A stretch of 64,000 bases of DNA from Verrucomicrobiota bacterium JB022 (GTDB lineage Bacteria > Verrucomicrobiota > Verrucomicrobiia > Opitutales > Oceanipulchritudinaceae). Positions 53,299-62,916 of the stretch are shown here, piece by piece. The notes under the pieces are model-generated. The model made no database searches. It was not told the DNA's origin and saw only the letters and a list, made by a program, of their open reading frames with translations. The translations under genes and the position numbers were made by a program. Position 1 is the stretch's first letter. Each line of letters starts with the position of its first letter. The DNA is taken from positions 186,001 through 250,000 of the forward strand of contig JAUTCQ010000003.1 in the NCBI GenBank assembly GCA_030673845.1. The letters run 5' to 3'.

Positions 53299-53543
53299 GG
53301 CACCCAAAGGGTGCATTTCGCGGGGGGACGGTAACCGGAAGTCGCCTGCGACATCACGGCTAATCGCTTGCATCCTTCGGATGCAAGGCAGCCCAAGGGC
53401 GTAACGCCATTGTTACCCCCGTGTTAAAACTGAAAGAGGAAGTTCAAGCATCCGCAGGATGCCAGCGACATAGCCGGATGTCGGAGCGCTAGCGACGACT
53501 TCCGGTAAGGTACCTAAAACAGATGCACCCCGCACGGGGTGCC
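53299..53543. repeat. Facing pair of REP-like palindromic repeats (locus 6)
   Basis: The left unit (53299-53385): GGCACCC-AAA-GGGTGC, GTAACCGGAAGTCGCCTGCG, ACATCACGGCTAATCGCT, GCATCC-TTC-GGATGC. The right unit (53448-53543) is inverted: GCATCC-GCA-GGATGCC, AGCCGGATGTCGGAGCGCTA, GCGACGACTTCCGGTAA, GCACCCC-GCA-CGGGGTGC. The two units use different core variants (short GTCGCCTGCGAC versus long GTCGTCGCTAGCGCTCCGAC type). Nothing else lies in 53244-53611. Confidence 0.9.
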
Positions 53544-53611
53544 AGTGGCCGCGCTAAAAGATGGCTTCTCGCGTCCCTTTGGCGTCTCCTTTTCTTCTCC
53601 CTGCCCCCTTC

Positions 53612-56557
53612 CTACTCCTTCGTCACCGTCAGCTTTGGAGCGTGCAGGCCGGAGCGGAAATCGAGGGTGAAGCGGTAGCGGCCGGGCTCGGAGAGACGCA
53701 GGGTAAGGTTGCTGGCGTTGCCGGTGCCGGAAAGGCGGAAGGGTGTGCCCAGCTCCAGCGCGCCTGCGCCGCCGAAGTTGGCGTCGGTCCAGTCTGCATC
53801 GGCCAGCTTGAACTCGTGATCGCCTGCCGGCAGGTCGAGCGATAGGCCATAGACGCGGCGGCCTTCGTAGCGGAGCCGTTCGCGGTCGCCGAGGCCGGCG
53901 TTGCCCCAGTCGTTCATCGAGCCGCGCACAAAAATATCCACCGCGTAGATCGGCAGGTCTTCGCCCGGCGCGCCGAGGGACTTGGGCACTTGCCGGGCCG
54001 TCAACACCACCAGGCTCAGCGGCGGCACGCGGACCTGGCCTTCTCCCATCACCTGATCGGCGGGCAAATCGGTGCCCTCCAGCGCGGCGTGGGAAATTGG
54101 GTGCAGCCCCTGCTCGACTTCGTTCAGGGCGGCGTGGCGGAAGGTGATCTCGCGGTCGTCGCCGTTGAGCAGCAGGAGAATCCAGGCGCGGTCTGGGTCG
54201 AGCCGCTCTTCGCCGAGGTCGGCCAGGCTGAGGGCGATCAGGCCGGGATTCTCGGCGCTGCCGGGGTTGAGAAACGTGAGGCAACGCTGCACATCCTCTG
54301 CGGTGCGCAGGCGGAAGAGCGGGCTGCTTTTGCGCAGGGCCAGCAACTGGCGGAAGTAGTCGCGCTGGGCTGCGATCTGCTCCGGGCTGGGGCGCAGGGC
54401 CTCATTGGGCATGGTCGCCTGCCAGTGCGGCCAGTTGGCGCGGTTGTCGTGGTCATTGCCCGGCGGCAGGCCCACGGCCCAGTTGTTGTGCGAGGCGTCC
54501 CAGAAGACGCGGTTGAACCAGTCGCCGCTGTTGTAGCTGTTGCGGTCGCCGCTTTTGGAGCGCAGCAACTCGACCCCGGCGTGGAAAAACGGCACGCCTT
54601 GCCCCACCGCGAGGCAGGCCAGCCCCAACCGTGCGCGGCGGATGATGCGCGCGAGCTCCTCCGGGCGGCTGTCGTGGCGGCCATGGCGCAGCATCAGCTC
54701 GTCAAAGAGCGTGTAGTTATCGTGCGCGGTGAGGTAGTTGACGTTTTCCTGCGGCTGCTGGGTGTAGGTGCCGCCCGCGTCGACGCCCGGCAGCGAGACG
54801 TTGACGAGGTTGCCCGCGAGGCCGTTGCGCACCCAGTTGATGCGGCGGAATTCACCGTCGATAAAGCCGCGCTGCTTCTTGTGGCCCAACCCGTCGCGGA
54901 TGCGGTCGTTAAAGCTGCCGATGCCGGTGCCGCCCAGATTATCCTGAAAGGCCGCCTCGCCGCGCCGGAAATCGAGCAGCGAGCCAAAGGCCCAGCCTTC
55001 GCCGTAGAGGTGGATGCGCGGGCCGTCGACGCCGTGCTCCTCCAGCGACAGCTCGTCGAGCGCCTTGCGCACGGCCTTGAGGTTCGCGACCGTGTGGTCG
55101 CCCATGATGTCGAAGCGGAAGCCGTCGATCTTGTAGACGCGAGCCCAGTGCACGATCGCGTCGACCATCAGCTTTTCGACCATGCGGTGCTCGGTCGCCA
55201 GCTCGGGGCAGCAAACGTGATCGTAGGCGTGGCCTTGGCGGGTGCGACGGTAGTAGTAGCCGGGCACCAGCTTGTCGAAGACGGACTTGTCGCCGTGGCC
55301 GTTCTGGAAGGTGTGGTTGAAGACGACGTCTTGCACCACGCGCAGGCCGATGCCGTGGAGCGCCTGAACGGCTTCCCGCAGCTCCCGGACGCGCGGCGCG
55401 CCGTGGGGGTCGGTCGCGTAACTGCCTTCGGGCACAAAGTAGTGCACCGGGTCGTAGCCCCAGTTGAAGCCATCTTCGTCGCGGTGGCGCTCGACGATGG
55501 CCTGCGGCTCTTCGGATGCCGGGCCATGGCCATCCGGCTTAGGCCAGAACTCGCGCAAGTGCGGCCCGGCCTCTGGCGTCGAGCCAAAGTCGTAGATCGG
55601 CAAGAGGTGCACATGGGTGAGCCCGGCCTCGGCGTGGGCCTTGAGGTGCTGCATGCCCGTGCTCTCGGTGCAGGTAAACGCCGCAAAGGAACCCCGCAGG
55701 TGGGCGGGCACGCTCTCGTCGTTGATCGAAAAGTCGCGCACGTGCAGCTCGTAGATCACCCAGTCGACCATCGGCAGGCCGGGCTTGGCGAGGCGATTCC
55801 AGCCCTTGGGCTGCAGCTCCGCATCGTCGAGGTGCACGATCTGGCCGAAACGGCTGTCAGTTGCGAGGCTCGGCGCGTAGGGGTCGATCACCTCGTGGGT
55901 GCAGACGCGGCCCGCCATCGGGTCGTAGACAGTGGCTTGAAAACGGTAAAAGCAGCCCTTCCAGTCGCGGCGGCCTCGGATCTCCCATACACCGCGCTCG
56001 CCCTCTCCGCTCAGGCGTTCGAGCGGCACGAGTTGAAAGCTGCCGTGGTCTTCGGCCCGGGCAGAGACCCGCACCTTGACCTCGTGGGCAGTTGGCGCCC
56101 AGACGCGGAGGGTCGGCACGCCGCTCTTCCAGATCACGCCCAGCGGCCCGTCGTAGGTGTATAAAGAGTCGAGCAGGCCGGCGTTCTGGATGCCCGTCGC
56201 GTCGACCACTTTGCCATTGCCGTCGAGCGCCACGATCACCAGGTGCCCGGCGGCCAAGGCTTCGAGGTCACTGGCCTGGCAGGTATCGAGCAACACTTGC
56301 TGGCCCGTCCATGGGTAATCGCGGTGGAGCTGGCCGAGGCGGGTCTGGTCGGTGATCACCTCCAGCGGGAAGTCGCGTCCGCCATCCGCCGTCAGGACCG
56401 CGCTCTCATGCCTCAGAATTTCCCCAGTGGGGTGGGCGTAGAGCTTGAAGTGGAGGCCATCGGCAGACTTCAGCGGCCAACTGATGGCGTCGCGCTGTAG
56501 CCAGCGGGCGGCAGCTCCGGTGATGGGTTGCGGCTCTGTGGAGGCGGAGTCGGGCAC
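53612..56557 (-). CDS. pulA: Pullulanase-type alpha-1,6-glucosidase (glycoside hydrolase 13)
   Basis: 981 residues from a GTG start. An N-terminal domain (about 40-210) is followed by a CBM48/GH13 core. Landmarks are NWGYDPVHYFVPEGSYATDP, the nucleophile DGFRFDIMGDH, the acid/base HLYGEGWAFGSL and the TAHDNYTLFDELML region. A CBM-like beta domain closes the C-terminus (DHEFKLADADWTDANFGG, about 920-980). It would cleave alpha-1,6 branches in glycogen or pullulan. No signal peptide is evident, so it is likely cytoplasmic and acts in glycogen breakdown. Confidence 0.93.
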   Translation of the reverse strand: MPDSASTEPQPITGAAARWLQRDAISWPLKSADGLHFKLYAHPTGEILRHESAVLTADGGRDFPLEVITDQTRLGQLHRDYPWTGQQVLLDTCQASDLEALAAGHLVIVALDGNGKVVDATGIQNAGLLDSLYTYDGPLGVIWKSGVPTLRVWAPTAHEVKVRVSARAEDHGSFQLVPLERLSGEGERGVWEIRGRRDWKGCFYRFQATVYDPMAGRVCTHEVIDPYAPSLATDSRFGQIVHLDDAELQPKGWNRLAKPGLPMVDWVIYELHVRDFSINDESVPAHLRGSFAAFTCTESTGMQHLKAHAEAGLTHVHLLPIYDFGSTPEAGPHLREFWPKPDGHGPASEEPQAIVERHRDEDGFNWGYDPVHYFVPEGSYATDPHGAPRVRELREAVQALHGIGLRVVQDVVFNHTFQNGHGDKSVFDKLVPGYYYRRTRQGHAYDHVCCPELATEHRMVEKLMVDAIVHWARVYKIDGFRFDIMGDHTVANLKAVRKALDELSLEEHGVDGPRIHLYGEGWAFGSLLDFRRGEAAFQDNLGGTGIGSFNDRIRDGLGHKKQRGFIDGEFRRINWVRNGLAGNLVNVSLPGVDAGGTYTQQPQENVNYLTAHDNYTLFDELMLRHGRHDSRPEELARIIRRARLGLACLAVGQGVPFFHAGVELLRSKSGDRNSYNSGDWFNRVFWDASHNNWAVGLPPGNDHDNRANWPHWQATMPNEALRPSPEQIAAQRDYFRQLLALRKSSPLFRLRTAEDVQRCLTFLNPGSAENPGLIALSLADLGEERLDPDRAWILLLLNGDDREITFRHAALNEVEQGLHPISHAALEGTDLPADQVMGEGQVRVPPLSLVVLTARQVPKSLGAPGEDLPIYAVDIFVRGSMNDWGNAGLGDRERLRYEGRRVYGLSLDLPAGDHEFKLADADWTDANFGGAGALELGTPFRLSGTGNASNLTLRLSEPGRYRFTLDFRSGLHAPKLTVTKE

Positions 56558-56677
56558 AACCGAGTAGTATGGGGGGATTAGCGTAATGTCTAGGAGCTAT
56601 GAGCCTTTTACGCCCACTTTTGTCCTGCAGAACAAGGCTCGTGCTTGCAACCAGACAGAGTTGACTATGTTAGGGGC

Positions 56678-57475
56678 ATGGATTTGCAATTCTCTGGGAA
56701 GACAGCCCTTGTGACGGGCTCGACTGCTGGAATCGGCTTTGCCATCGCCAGGACCTTGGCCGCCGAAGGAGCCGCCGTGATCGTGAACGGCCGCCACGAC
56801 GACCGGGTGGGCGAGGCGGTGGCGGAGATCCGCCGCGCCTATCCAAACGCGCCAGTAACGGGGCTCGCGGCCGACCTCTCCACCGCGCAAGGGGTCGAAG
56901 AGCTGACCAATTCACACCCGGATGTGGACATTTTGATCAACAACGTCGGCGTCTTCGAGATCAAGGACTTCAGCGAGATCCCCGACTCCGATTGGCAGAC
57001 GTTTTTCGACGTCAATGTAATGAGCGGCGTGCGCCTTTCGCGCCATTACCTGCCGGGTATGAAGGCGCGCAACTGGGGCCGCATCATCTTTATTTCCAGC
57101 GAGTCGGCCCTCAACATCCCGGAGGAGATGGTCCACTACGGCATGACGAAGACGGCGCAGCTCGCCCTTTCGCGCGGAATTGCCGAGCAGACCAAGGGCA
57201 CGGGCGTGACGGTCAACAGCGTGCTGCCCGGGCCCACCAAGTCCGAAGCCGTGGGCGCGTGGCTGGAGGAGATGGTGAAAAAGGGCGAAGCGAAAGACGT
57301 GGAGGAAGCGGGCCGCAAGTTCGTGAAGGCCCACCGCTCGGCCTCGCTCATCCAGCGCGCGGCCGACGTGCAGGAGGTGGCCAACGTGGTCGCCTTCGTC
57401 GCCAGCCCCAAAGCCTCTGTGATCAACGGCACCTCGATCCGCGCCGATGGCGGTGTGGTGAAGCATATCCTGTAG
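56678..57475 (+). CDS. Short-chain dehydrogenase/reductase
   Basis: 265 residues from the ATG giving MDLQFSGKTALVTGSTAGIG. The NAD(P)-binding motif TGSTAGIG, NNVG at about residue 88, and the catalytic Tyr-x3-Lys in VHYGMTKTAQLALSRG (about 155-160) are present, with Ser in FISSES. It is an NAD(P)H-dependent oxidoreductase with unknown substrate. The gene reads divergently from pulA; the start codons are about 120 bases apart. Confidence 0.92.
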   Translation: MDLQFSGKTALVTGSTAGIGFAIARTLAAEGAAVIVNGRHDDRVGEAVAEIRRAYPNAPVTGLAADLSTAQGVEELTNSHPDVDILINNVGVFEIKDFSEIPDSDWQTFFDVNVMSGVRLSRHYLPGMKARNWGRIIFISSESALNIPEEMVHYGMTKTAQLALSRGIAEQTKGTGVTVNSVLPGPTKSEAVGAWLEEMVKKGEAKDVEEAGRKFVKAHRSASLIQRAADVQEVANVVAFVASPKASVINGTSIRADGGVVKHIL

Positions 57476-57538
57476 GGGGCGCGCTACAAACTGCGCTTCC
57501 GGCTTGGCAGAAAGGCGGGGGGCGGCATATTCGGGGCC

Positions 57539-58066
57539 ATGGGTAATCGCGCGGTTGTCGTGGGTAACATCGTCCTGAGTGTGCTGATCGTCGCCTTCCT
57601 GTTTTGGCTGATCTACGCCTTCGAGCTGAAGGAGGCCACCTTTACGCTCCCCTGGCTGCCGAGCTTCAACGCCGCCTGCAATGCGCTCTCGACGCTGCTG
57701 GTCGCGGCGGGCATCCAGCGGATCTACGCGCACGACAAGCGGGGCCACGGCTACCTGATGGCAGGCGCCACCGCCGTCAGCGGGGCGTTTCTCGTCGGCT
57801 ACCTGCTGCACCACACGCTGCACGGCGATACCCGCTACCTGGGCACGGGGCTGCTGCGGCCTCTCTATTTCGTGATCCTGATCACGCATATCATTATGGC
57901 GACGCTCACCCTGCCGCTGGTCACGACCACGCTCAGCTTTGCCGCCCTGCGCCGCTTCGACGCGCACCGCCGCATTGCCCGCTGGACTTACCCGTGCTGG
58001 CTCTACGTCTCGATCACGGGCGTCGTGGTCTACGTGTTCCTGCGCTGGCTCAATCCGGCGGCGTAA
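57539..58066 (+). CDS. DUF420 membrane protein
   Basis: 175 residues with four to five membrane helices. The conserved features are LPSFNAACNALSTLLVAAGI, GYLLHHTLHGDTRYLGTG, and YFVILITHIIMATLTLPLV with histidines that could bind haem or copper. DUF420 proteins (YozB/CtaM-like) have roles in cytochrome oxidase maturation in some bacteria. No oxidase genes are near. Its stop overlaps the convergent pilin-leader gene by 17 bases. Confidence 0.85.
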   Translation: MGNRAVVVGNIVLSVLIVAFLFWLIYAFELKEATFTLPWLPSFNAACNALSTLLVAAGIQRIYAHDKRGHGYLMAGATAVSGAFLVGYLLHHTLHGDTRYLGTGLLRPLYFVILITHIIMATLTLPLVTTTLSFAALRRFDAHRRIARWTYPCWLYVSITGVVVYVFLRWLNPAA

Positions 58067-60422
58067 GCCAGCGAAGGCCGCGCTGCACCCACGTGCGCCC
58101 CTCGCCATCGGCACGCAACTCGGGTGTGCGCTGCAGGATCGCTTCGCCCCAGGCCCGCGCGGTGACTTCGCCCGAGCGCGGGTGCACCGCCTCGCCGTAG
58201 AAAACGATGCGAAACGTGTCGGACCTCACCGCCAGCCATGGGCCGAGGGCCAGCAGCAGGTCGGCCTGATCGATGACGCCCGGTAAGGCCAAGGCGGGCA
58301 GGCCGTCGAGCCGTTCCGCGTCTGGATAGAGCGGCTCCACGGTCGGGAAGGTGCCGTCGCGCGTGGTCAAGGCCGGGCCGACGGCTTCAAGTGCCTGCTG
58401 CAGCCATGCGCTGTCTGCCAGTTCGGCCACGCTGCGCCAAGGTTCGGAGCGCTGTCGGTTGCCCTCCGCCAGCCGGGCGGCCAGTTGATCGAGCTGTGCG
58501 GGGGAAAGTTCGCGACCACGGGCTTGACTGGCGGCGCGAGCCAGGCCCGCCTCGTCCACCGCCTCGCCGGCAGCAGGTGCGTAGAGCGGCAGGGTGCTTT
58601 GCGGCAGACGCTCAAATGCCAGCTCCAGCCAGGCCCGCCACGCGGCGTAATGGGGGCTGTTGAGGTTAAAGGTGCCTTCGCGCAGCACTTGCGCCGCTGC
58701 CGCCGGGTCGGTCGGCTCGGGTAAGACGGTGCCTTCGGGCCAAGGCACGAGGCTGGCTTGGTCGCCGGCAAAAAAGGCGGAGTCGAGCCACGCATTGGGC
58801 CCGCCCGGCCAGCCAAGCCCTTCCAGCCCGGGGGCGTTGCGCAGGGCCGACCACGAGTGGACGGGTGCGCGGGGCCAGTCTAGCCAGGTGGCGCGGGTGG
58901 CGGTGGGCTCGTGCGTGCGCCAGTTGGGGCTTTGGAAATAGCCGCCCGCCCAGTTCGAGGCGCTCAACGGACGGGTGGGATCGATCGGCCGCCCTTCGCC
59001 GCCCCCCTGATCGAGGCTAGCCACGCCCGTGACCAATGGCCGCTCGCTCCACTGCCAATGCGCGCCCCAGTAGCGGTTGGCCGGGCGGTAAGTGTCGCTG
59101 TTGACCACATACACCGCCGGGTTGCCGCCTTGGGCGACGGCCAGCGGCGGTTCGAAGACCCAACGCTGGGCGGCCAAGGGGATGCCCCCCTGGCTCGCGT
59201 AAGCGTTGTCGACCTCATAGCCGTTCTCGGCAAAGCCGTGGGCGAAGGGGATCAGGTGCAGGCTATAAAGCGCGTCGCTGAACTCGACTTCCAGCCGGTC
59301 GAACTGCACGTCGACGTAAAATTCGTTGCTCAGGCGGCGTGCGAGGCCTTCGGGCTGGCGGGCCAGATCGGGCTCCAGGCTGCGATACACTTCGCCCGGC
59401 TCCAGTCGCCAGCCCGCCACATCCAGCCAGCTCACGAGGTTGCGCTCCCGAGGCTCACCCTCGCGCAGCAGTTCGTCGAGCGGCAGCCATGGCGTCTGAT
59501 CGCGCACGCTCCAGCCCGAGCCGTTGCGGCGGTAGCTTGTCACCCGCACGGCGGGCAGGTCTTTCCAGACGAGTCGTGCCGCCTGCTCGTAGCCCATAAA
59601 GGTGGAGGCAGGGAAGGCGAGCGGCCAGGGGTAGGGGTTCCACAGCTCGGCCTGCACGTGGTAGCGGAGGTTGAGCGAGTAGCGGTTCCTCACGTTGGGC
59701 GCGCCAAAAACGTATACTCCGGCCTCGACGGCCGCCTCGGTCAACCGTGGTCGAGGGGCGGCCACGCCGTGGCTTGCCTTCAGCTCCCGTTGCTCGGCGT
59801 CCCAATACAGCGGCGCGTCGGTCATAAACGCGGCGGCCTGGGCTTCCGCAGCGCTCTGCAGGCTCCAGTTGACTCGCAAGCCGCTGCCATCGGGGGCTGA
59901 CTGCACGCCACGACTCCAGGCCGTCGTGCCCCTTTGCTCCACCGCTGCTGCTCCCGGGGCATAAGTGCGATGCGCCCGCATCCCCTCGTCTGCCACCGCG
60001 TAGGCGTAGCGGCCTGCCAACTGGCCGTCCGGGGTCCGCAGCTCGACCAGGGGAGCGGCCAAGCCATGCGCCAGTGTAGCGAGCGCCGTATCTGGCGCGT
60101 CGACCCCCAGGAGGGCCAGCGGCTGATCCTCTTCGCCCCACACCATGAGCGTCTCACGCCCCTCAGCGGAAACGGCAAGATGGGTAAAACGTGCGTCTGC
60201 CGCCATGAGGGCTTCGGCCTGCATCCGTGCCTGCGCCAAGCCCGTTAGCGCTTGCCGGCGAGCCAGCTCCTGTTGCCATTGCAGCGTATCGTCACTGCGT
60301 TGCAGAGACTGCCACCGCAACACCGCCACGACGAGCAGTGCCACGGCGGCCAGCACCAGCAGAGCCCCCGCCAGCGCAAAACCGCGCCGCCGGGCGCGCA
60401 AGGCCGACGGGAAGCGCCGCAT
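58050..60422 (-). CDS. Pseudopilin-leader protein resembling Verru_Chthon cassette protein A
   Basis: 790 residues from the ATG giving MRRFPSALRARRRG; starts at 60440 (ATG) or 60455 (TTG) are possible. The leader (RRRG then FALAGALLVLAAVALLVVAV) is a prepilin-type signal, so it could be processed and enter a type IV pilus-like or secretion machinery. The long remainder has PYPWPLAFPASTFMG, FNLNSPHYAAWRAWLELAFE and ALPGVIDQADLLLALGP, similar in style to TIGR02600-type proteins. No other cassette gene (B, C or D) is in the window. Confidence 0.6.
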   Translation of the reverse strand: MRRFPSALRARRRGFALAGALLVLAAVALLVVAVLRWQSLQRSDDTLQWQQELARRQALTGLAQARMQAEALMAADARFTHLAVSAEGRETLMVWGEEDQPLALLGVDAPDTALATLAHGLAAPLVELRTPDGQLAGRYAYAVADEGMRAHRTYAPGAAAVEQRGTTAWSRGVQSAPDGSGLRVNWSLQSAAEAQAAAFMTDAPLYWDAEQRELKASHGVAAPRPRLTEAAVEAGVYVFGAPNVRNRYSLNLRYHVQAELWNPYPWPLAFPASTFMGYEQAARLVWKDLPAVRVTSYRRNGSGWSVRDQTPWLPLDELLREGEPRERNLVSWLDVAGWRLEPGEVYRSLEPDLARQPEGLARRLSNEFYVDVQFDRLEVEFSDALYSLHLIPFAHGFAENGYEVDNAYASQGGIPLAAQRWVFEPPLAVAQGGNPAVYVVNSDTYRPANRYWGAHWQWSERPLVTGVASLDQGGGEGRPIDPTRPLSASNWAGGYFQSPNWRTHEPTATRATWLDWPRAPVHSWSALRNAPGLEGLGWPGGPNAWLDSAFFAGDQASLVPWPEGTVLPEPTDPAAAAQVLREGTFNLNSPHYAAWRAWLELAFERLPQSTLPLYAPAAGEAVDEAGLARAASQARGRELSPAQLDQLAARLAEGNRQRSEPWRSVAELADSAWLQQALEAVGPALTTRDGTFPTVEPLYPDAERLDGLPALALPGVIDQADLLLALGPWLAVRSDTFRIVFYGEAVHPRSGEVTARAWGEAILQRTPELRADGEGRTWVQRGLRWLTPPD

Positions 60423-60478
60423 AACGGTGGAATTAAACATTTCCTTTACAAACAAGGGCTTGAATACAAGATGCAGGC

Positions 60479-61339
60479 ATGCAGAAGCACCCAGATTTGC
60501 CAGAATTGGCAGTCCCGGACCCGGTGTCGATTGCGATCATCGGCGGAACGCACCTCAACGACGCGATTTGGGAAATGGGCGCGTTGCAGGGCCGCTTCCA
60601 TGTCGAGACGGAGGCGGGTGAATCTCCGCCGCTTTATCTGGGCGAGTATGCTGGGGTCCGCTATCTATATGTGCACTTCCACGGCGAGAACCGCTGGCTG
60701 AGCACCTGGATGGCTCTCCACCAGCTGGGGGTGCGCGAAGTCATTACCGGCGCCACGGCAGGCGGGATCAACCCGGCCTTCCGCCTCTTCGACCTCGTGG
60801 TGCCCGACGACTTTGGCGACCTCAATATCGACCGCCCCACCGGCATCCCGGTCGACTATCTGGGCGGTCCCGATTTTGCTTTTCCCCGCTTCACCCCACC
60901 GATGGACGCCACGCTGCGGCAGATCCTGATCGAGCAGTGCCGTCAGGTCGTCCGCCCTCGCCGGGAGTTCGACGACATCAGCATCCACCCGGTCGGCAGC
61001 GTCTGGCAGGCCCGTGGAGGCCGGTTCGAGACCGCATCGGAGATCCGCTCGCTGCGCACGCAGGGGGCCGACCTGGTGACGCTCAACGTGGCGACCGAAA
61101 TCACCTACGCCCGCCAGCTCGGGATGCACCTCGCCTGCCTCAACCTGATCAGCAACCCGGCCGAAGGACTCGGAGCGTGGCGCTGGGATACGATTCGCGA
61201 GGTTTACACGCGCTTCAACGCCGTCTGCACCGAGATCGTGCTCAGTTGCCTGCCACGCATTGCCGCCCTCGACCCGGCCCTGCCGCGTAGCGGAGACGCC
61301 TTGCGTCAACATCCGCCCTTTGAACGGCCAAAAAAGTAA
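60479..61339 (+). CDS. MTAP/PNP-family nucleoside phosphorylase
   Basis: 286 residues. Motifs: SIAIIGGTHLNDAIWEMG, EVITGATAGGINPAFRLFDL, VVPDDFGDLNID, then GGRFETASEIRSLRTQGADL and LNVATEITYARQLGMHLACL, then LISNPAEG. This is the family that includes S-methyl-5'-thioadenosine phosphorylase and purine nucleoside phosphorylase. The usual MTAP MTTVPE motif is replaced by LNVATE here, so substrate is unsure. It cleaves a nucleoside with phosphate to release the base. It is divergent from the pilin-leader gene. Confidence 0.88.
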   Translation: MQKHPDLPELAVPDPVSIAIIGGTHLNDAIWEMGALQGRFHVETEAGESPPLYLGEYAGVRYLYVHFHGENRWLSTWMALHQLGVREVITGATAGGINPAFRLFDLVVPDDFGDLNIDRPTGIPVDYLGGPDFAFPRFTPPMDATLRQILIEQCRQVVRPRREFDDISIHPVGSVWQARGGRFETASEIRSLRTQGADLVTLNVATEITYARQLGMHLACLNLISNPAEGLGAWRWDTIREVYTRFNAVCTEIVLSCLPRIAALDPALPRSGDALRQHPPFERPKK

Positions 61340-61545
61340 ACCATACTCGGAGTAAGGTTAACAGGTTTCAATTTTTAGGCGGTAGCGCACTTCAAAATGA
61401 GGCAAAGAGACCGAAAAAGAAACGACCGCTTTGGACCTGCCACTCGTAACGCGTCATGACTCTGACCCTCATCGCCACCTCACCGAGAACTGTTCGACAA
61501 AAACACTCGAGTGAGCCTTTCCCAAGTGGCCGCCCGGAGAAGCCC

Positions 61546-61935
61546 ATGTCAAAAGCCCGTCTGTTTTACGCTGAGGACAACAACATCAATCAGCGCGTGC
61601 TTGGCGCAATCCTCAAGCGGTTCGGCGTCAGCTGCCAGATGTGCGACAACGGGGTCGAGCTGCTCGAAGCCCTGCAGGGCCAACAGGCCGACTTGATTTT
61701 TATGGACATCCAGATGCCGGAGATGGACGGCGTTGAGGCTACCCGCCGCATTCGTGCGGGCGAGGCTGGGCCCGGTAATGCCAATGTGCCCATCGTAGGC
61801 CTCTCTGCCTTCGCCCGCATGGGCGATGCCTCGGCCTATGCTGAGGCGGGTATGGACGGGTATTATGACAAACCCATCCACGCCGATACGATCCGCCGCG
61901 TCCTGACGACCTACCAGCTGTTGCCGCAGGATTAG
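61546..61935 (+). CDS. Single-domain response regulator (CheY-like)
   Basis: 129 residues from the ATG giving MSKARLFYAEDNNINQRVLG. It is a receiver only, with the acidic pocket AEDN, phospho-acceptor Asp54 in LIFMDIQMPEMDG, and Lys109 in YYDKPIH. The DNNINQRV sequence is typical of receivers on hybrid histidine kinases, so it probably takes part in a phosphorelay as a stand-alone receiver. No kinase is near. Confidence 0.9.
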   Translation: MSKARLFYAEDNNINQRVLGAILKRFGVSCQMCDNGVELLEALQGQQADLIFMDIQMPEMDGVEATRRIRAGEAGPGNANVPIVGLSAFARMGDASAYAEAGMDGYYDKPIHADTIRRVLTTYQLLPQD

Positions 61936-61944
61936 GATACGGGC

Positions 61945-62811
61945 TTAGCCCGCAAACGGCACTGCCGGCTCTCCCGCCACGCCGGGTTCGCAGGCAAAAA
62001 GGTCGCCGGCCTCAGGCAGTGCAGCGCGGTCTTTTACGTCGCGGGACCCCGTGGTGATATAAAGCGTGCGCAGCCCCTCGCCGCCGAAGGCACACGCCGT
62101 GACATGCGGCACCGGCAGGCGAACCTCGGCGAGCAAAGTGCCGCGATGGCTGTCGATGCAGCGCACGGCCCCGCCCGCGTAAAAGGCGACCCATAGGTTG
62201 CCCTCCGCATCGCGCGTCATGCCGTCGGGGTGGCCCCAGTCTTCGGGCACTTGCAGCAGCGGCCGCCGGTTGGCGATATCGCCCGTCTGCACATCGTAGT
62301 CAAAGAGGTCGATGCGGCCAGTTGGCGTGTCGATGAAGAAAAAGAGGCCGCGCTCGGCATCCCAGCACACGCCGTTGGAGATCGTCAACCCGCCGAGGAC
62401 TTCGCGGAAGCTGCCGTCGCCGTCGAAGCGAAAGAGGCGGGCCTGGCCTTCGTCGCCGGGCTCTTCCGAGGTGGTGCCGACAAACAGCCGCCCGCGCGGA
62501 TCGCACTTGCCGTCGTTGAAGCGGTCGCCCAACAGATGGCGCGCAGGGGAGGGCAGGGCCTCCTGTTGGCCGGTCTGAAGATCAAAGGCGACGAGCCCGG
62601 TCGTTTTGGCCACGATCACTCGGCTGTCACCCGCCCGGGGCACGACGGTGCCGATCTTTTCGCCGCAGGGCAGTTGCGTGTCGATCCCGGTTTGAGGGTT
62701 GAAGCGGTGCAGCTCTCCACGCTCCACGTCGATCCACAGGAGATGCTCATGCCACCAGATGGGGCCTTCGCCGAGGCAGGCTTGTGCGTGCAGGACGTTT
62801 TCCGCTTTCAT
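61945..62811 (-). CDS. SMP-30/gluconolactonase family protein
   Basis: 288 residues from the ATG giving MKAENVLHAQACLGEGPIWW. It forms a six-bladed beta-propeller with the SMP-30 signatures: LGEGPIWWHEHLLWIDVERG, FNDGKCDPRGRLFVGTTSEE, ISNGVCWDAERGLFFFIDTP and GHPDGMTRDAEGNLWVAFYA. The metal-binding residues (Glu18 in GEGP, Asn in ISNG, Asp in HPDG) are present. It hydrolyses sugar lactones or related substrates; the exact one is unknown. It converges on the single-domain response regulator gene, with nine bases between the stops. Confidence 0.9.
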   Translation of the reverse strand: MKAENVLHAQACLGEGPIWWHEHLLWIDVERGELHRFNPQTGIDTQLPCGEKIGTVVPRAGDSRVIVAKTTGLVAFDLQTGQQEALPSPARHLLGDRFNDGKCDPRGRLFVGTTSEEPGDEGQARLFRFDGDGSFREVLGGLTISNGVCWDAERGLFFFIDTPTGRIDLFDYDVQTGDIANRRPLLQVPEDWGHPDGMTRDAEGNLWVAFYAGGAVRCIDSHRGTLLAEVRLPVPHVTACAFGGEGLRTLYITTGSRDVKDRAALPEAGDLFACEPGVAGEPAVPFAG

Positions 62812-62857
62812 GCCCGGACAGAAAGGCGGGTGGCACCGCAGCGCAAGTATAGCCCAC

Positions 62858-62894
62858 AAAAAAGGAGCGGAAGACCAACGCCTTCCGCCCCTCC
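62858..62894 (-). terminator. Rho-independent terminator of the membrane-protein gene
   Basis: On the minus strand an imperfect stem GGGGCGGAAG / CTTCCGCTCC is followed by six T residues, 23 bases past the stop at 62917. Confidence 0.8.
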
Positions 62895-62916
62895 GGGATC
62901 AAATTCGGGTGCGCTC

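Noticed and set aside
53990-56164. 724-residue plus-strand frame over pulA
   Set aside because: It is the mirror of the pullulanase gene, whose catalytic motifs are on the minus strand.
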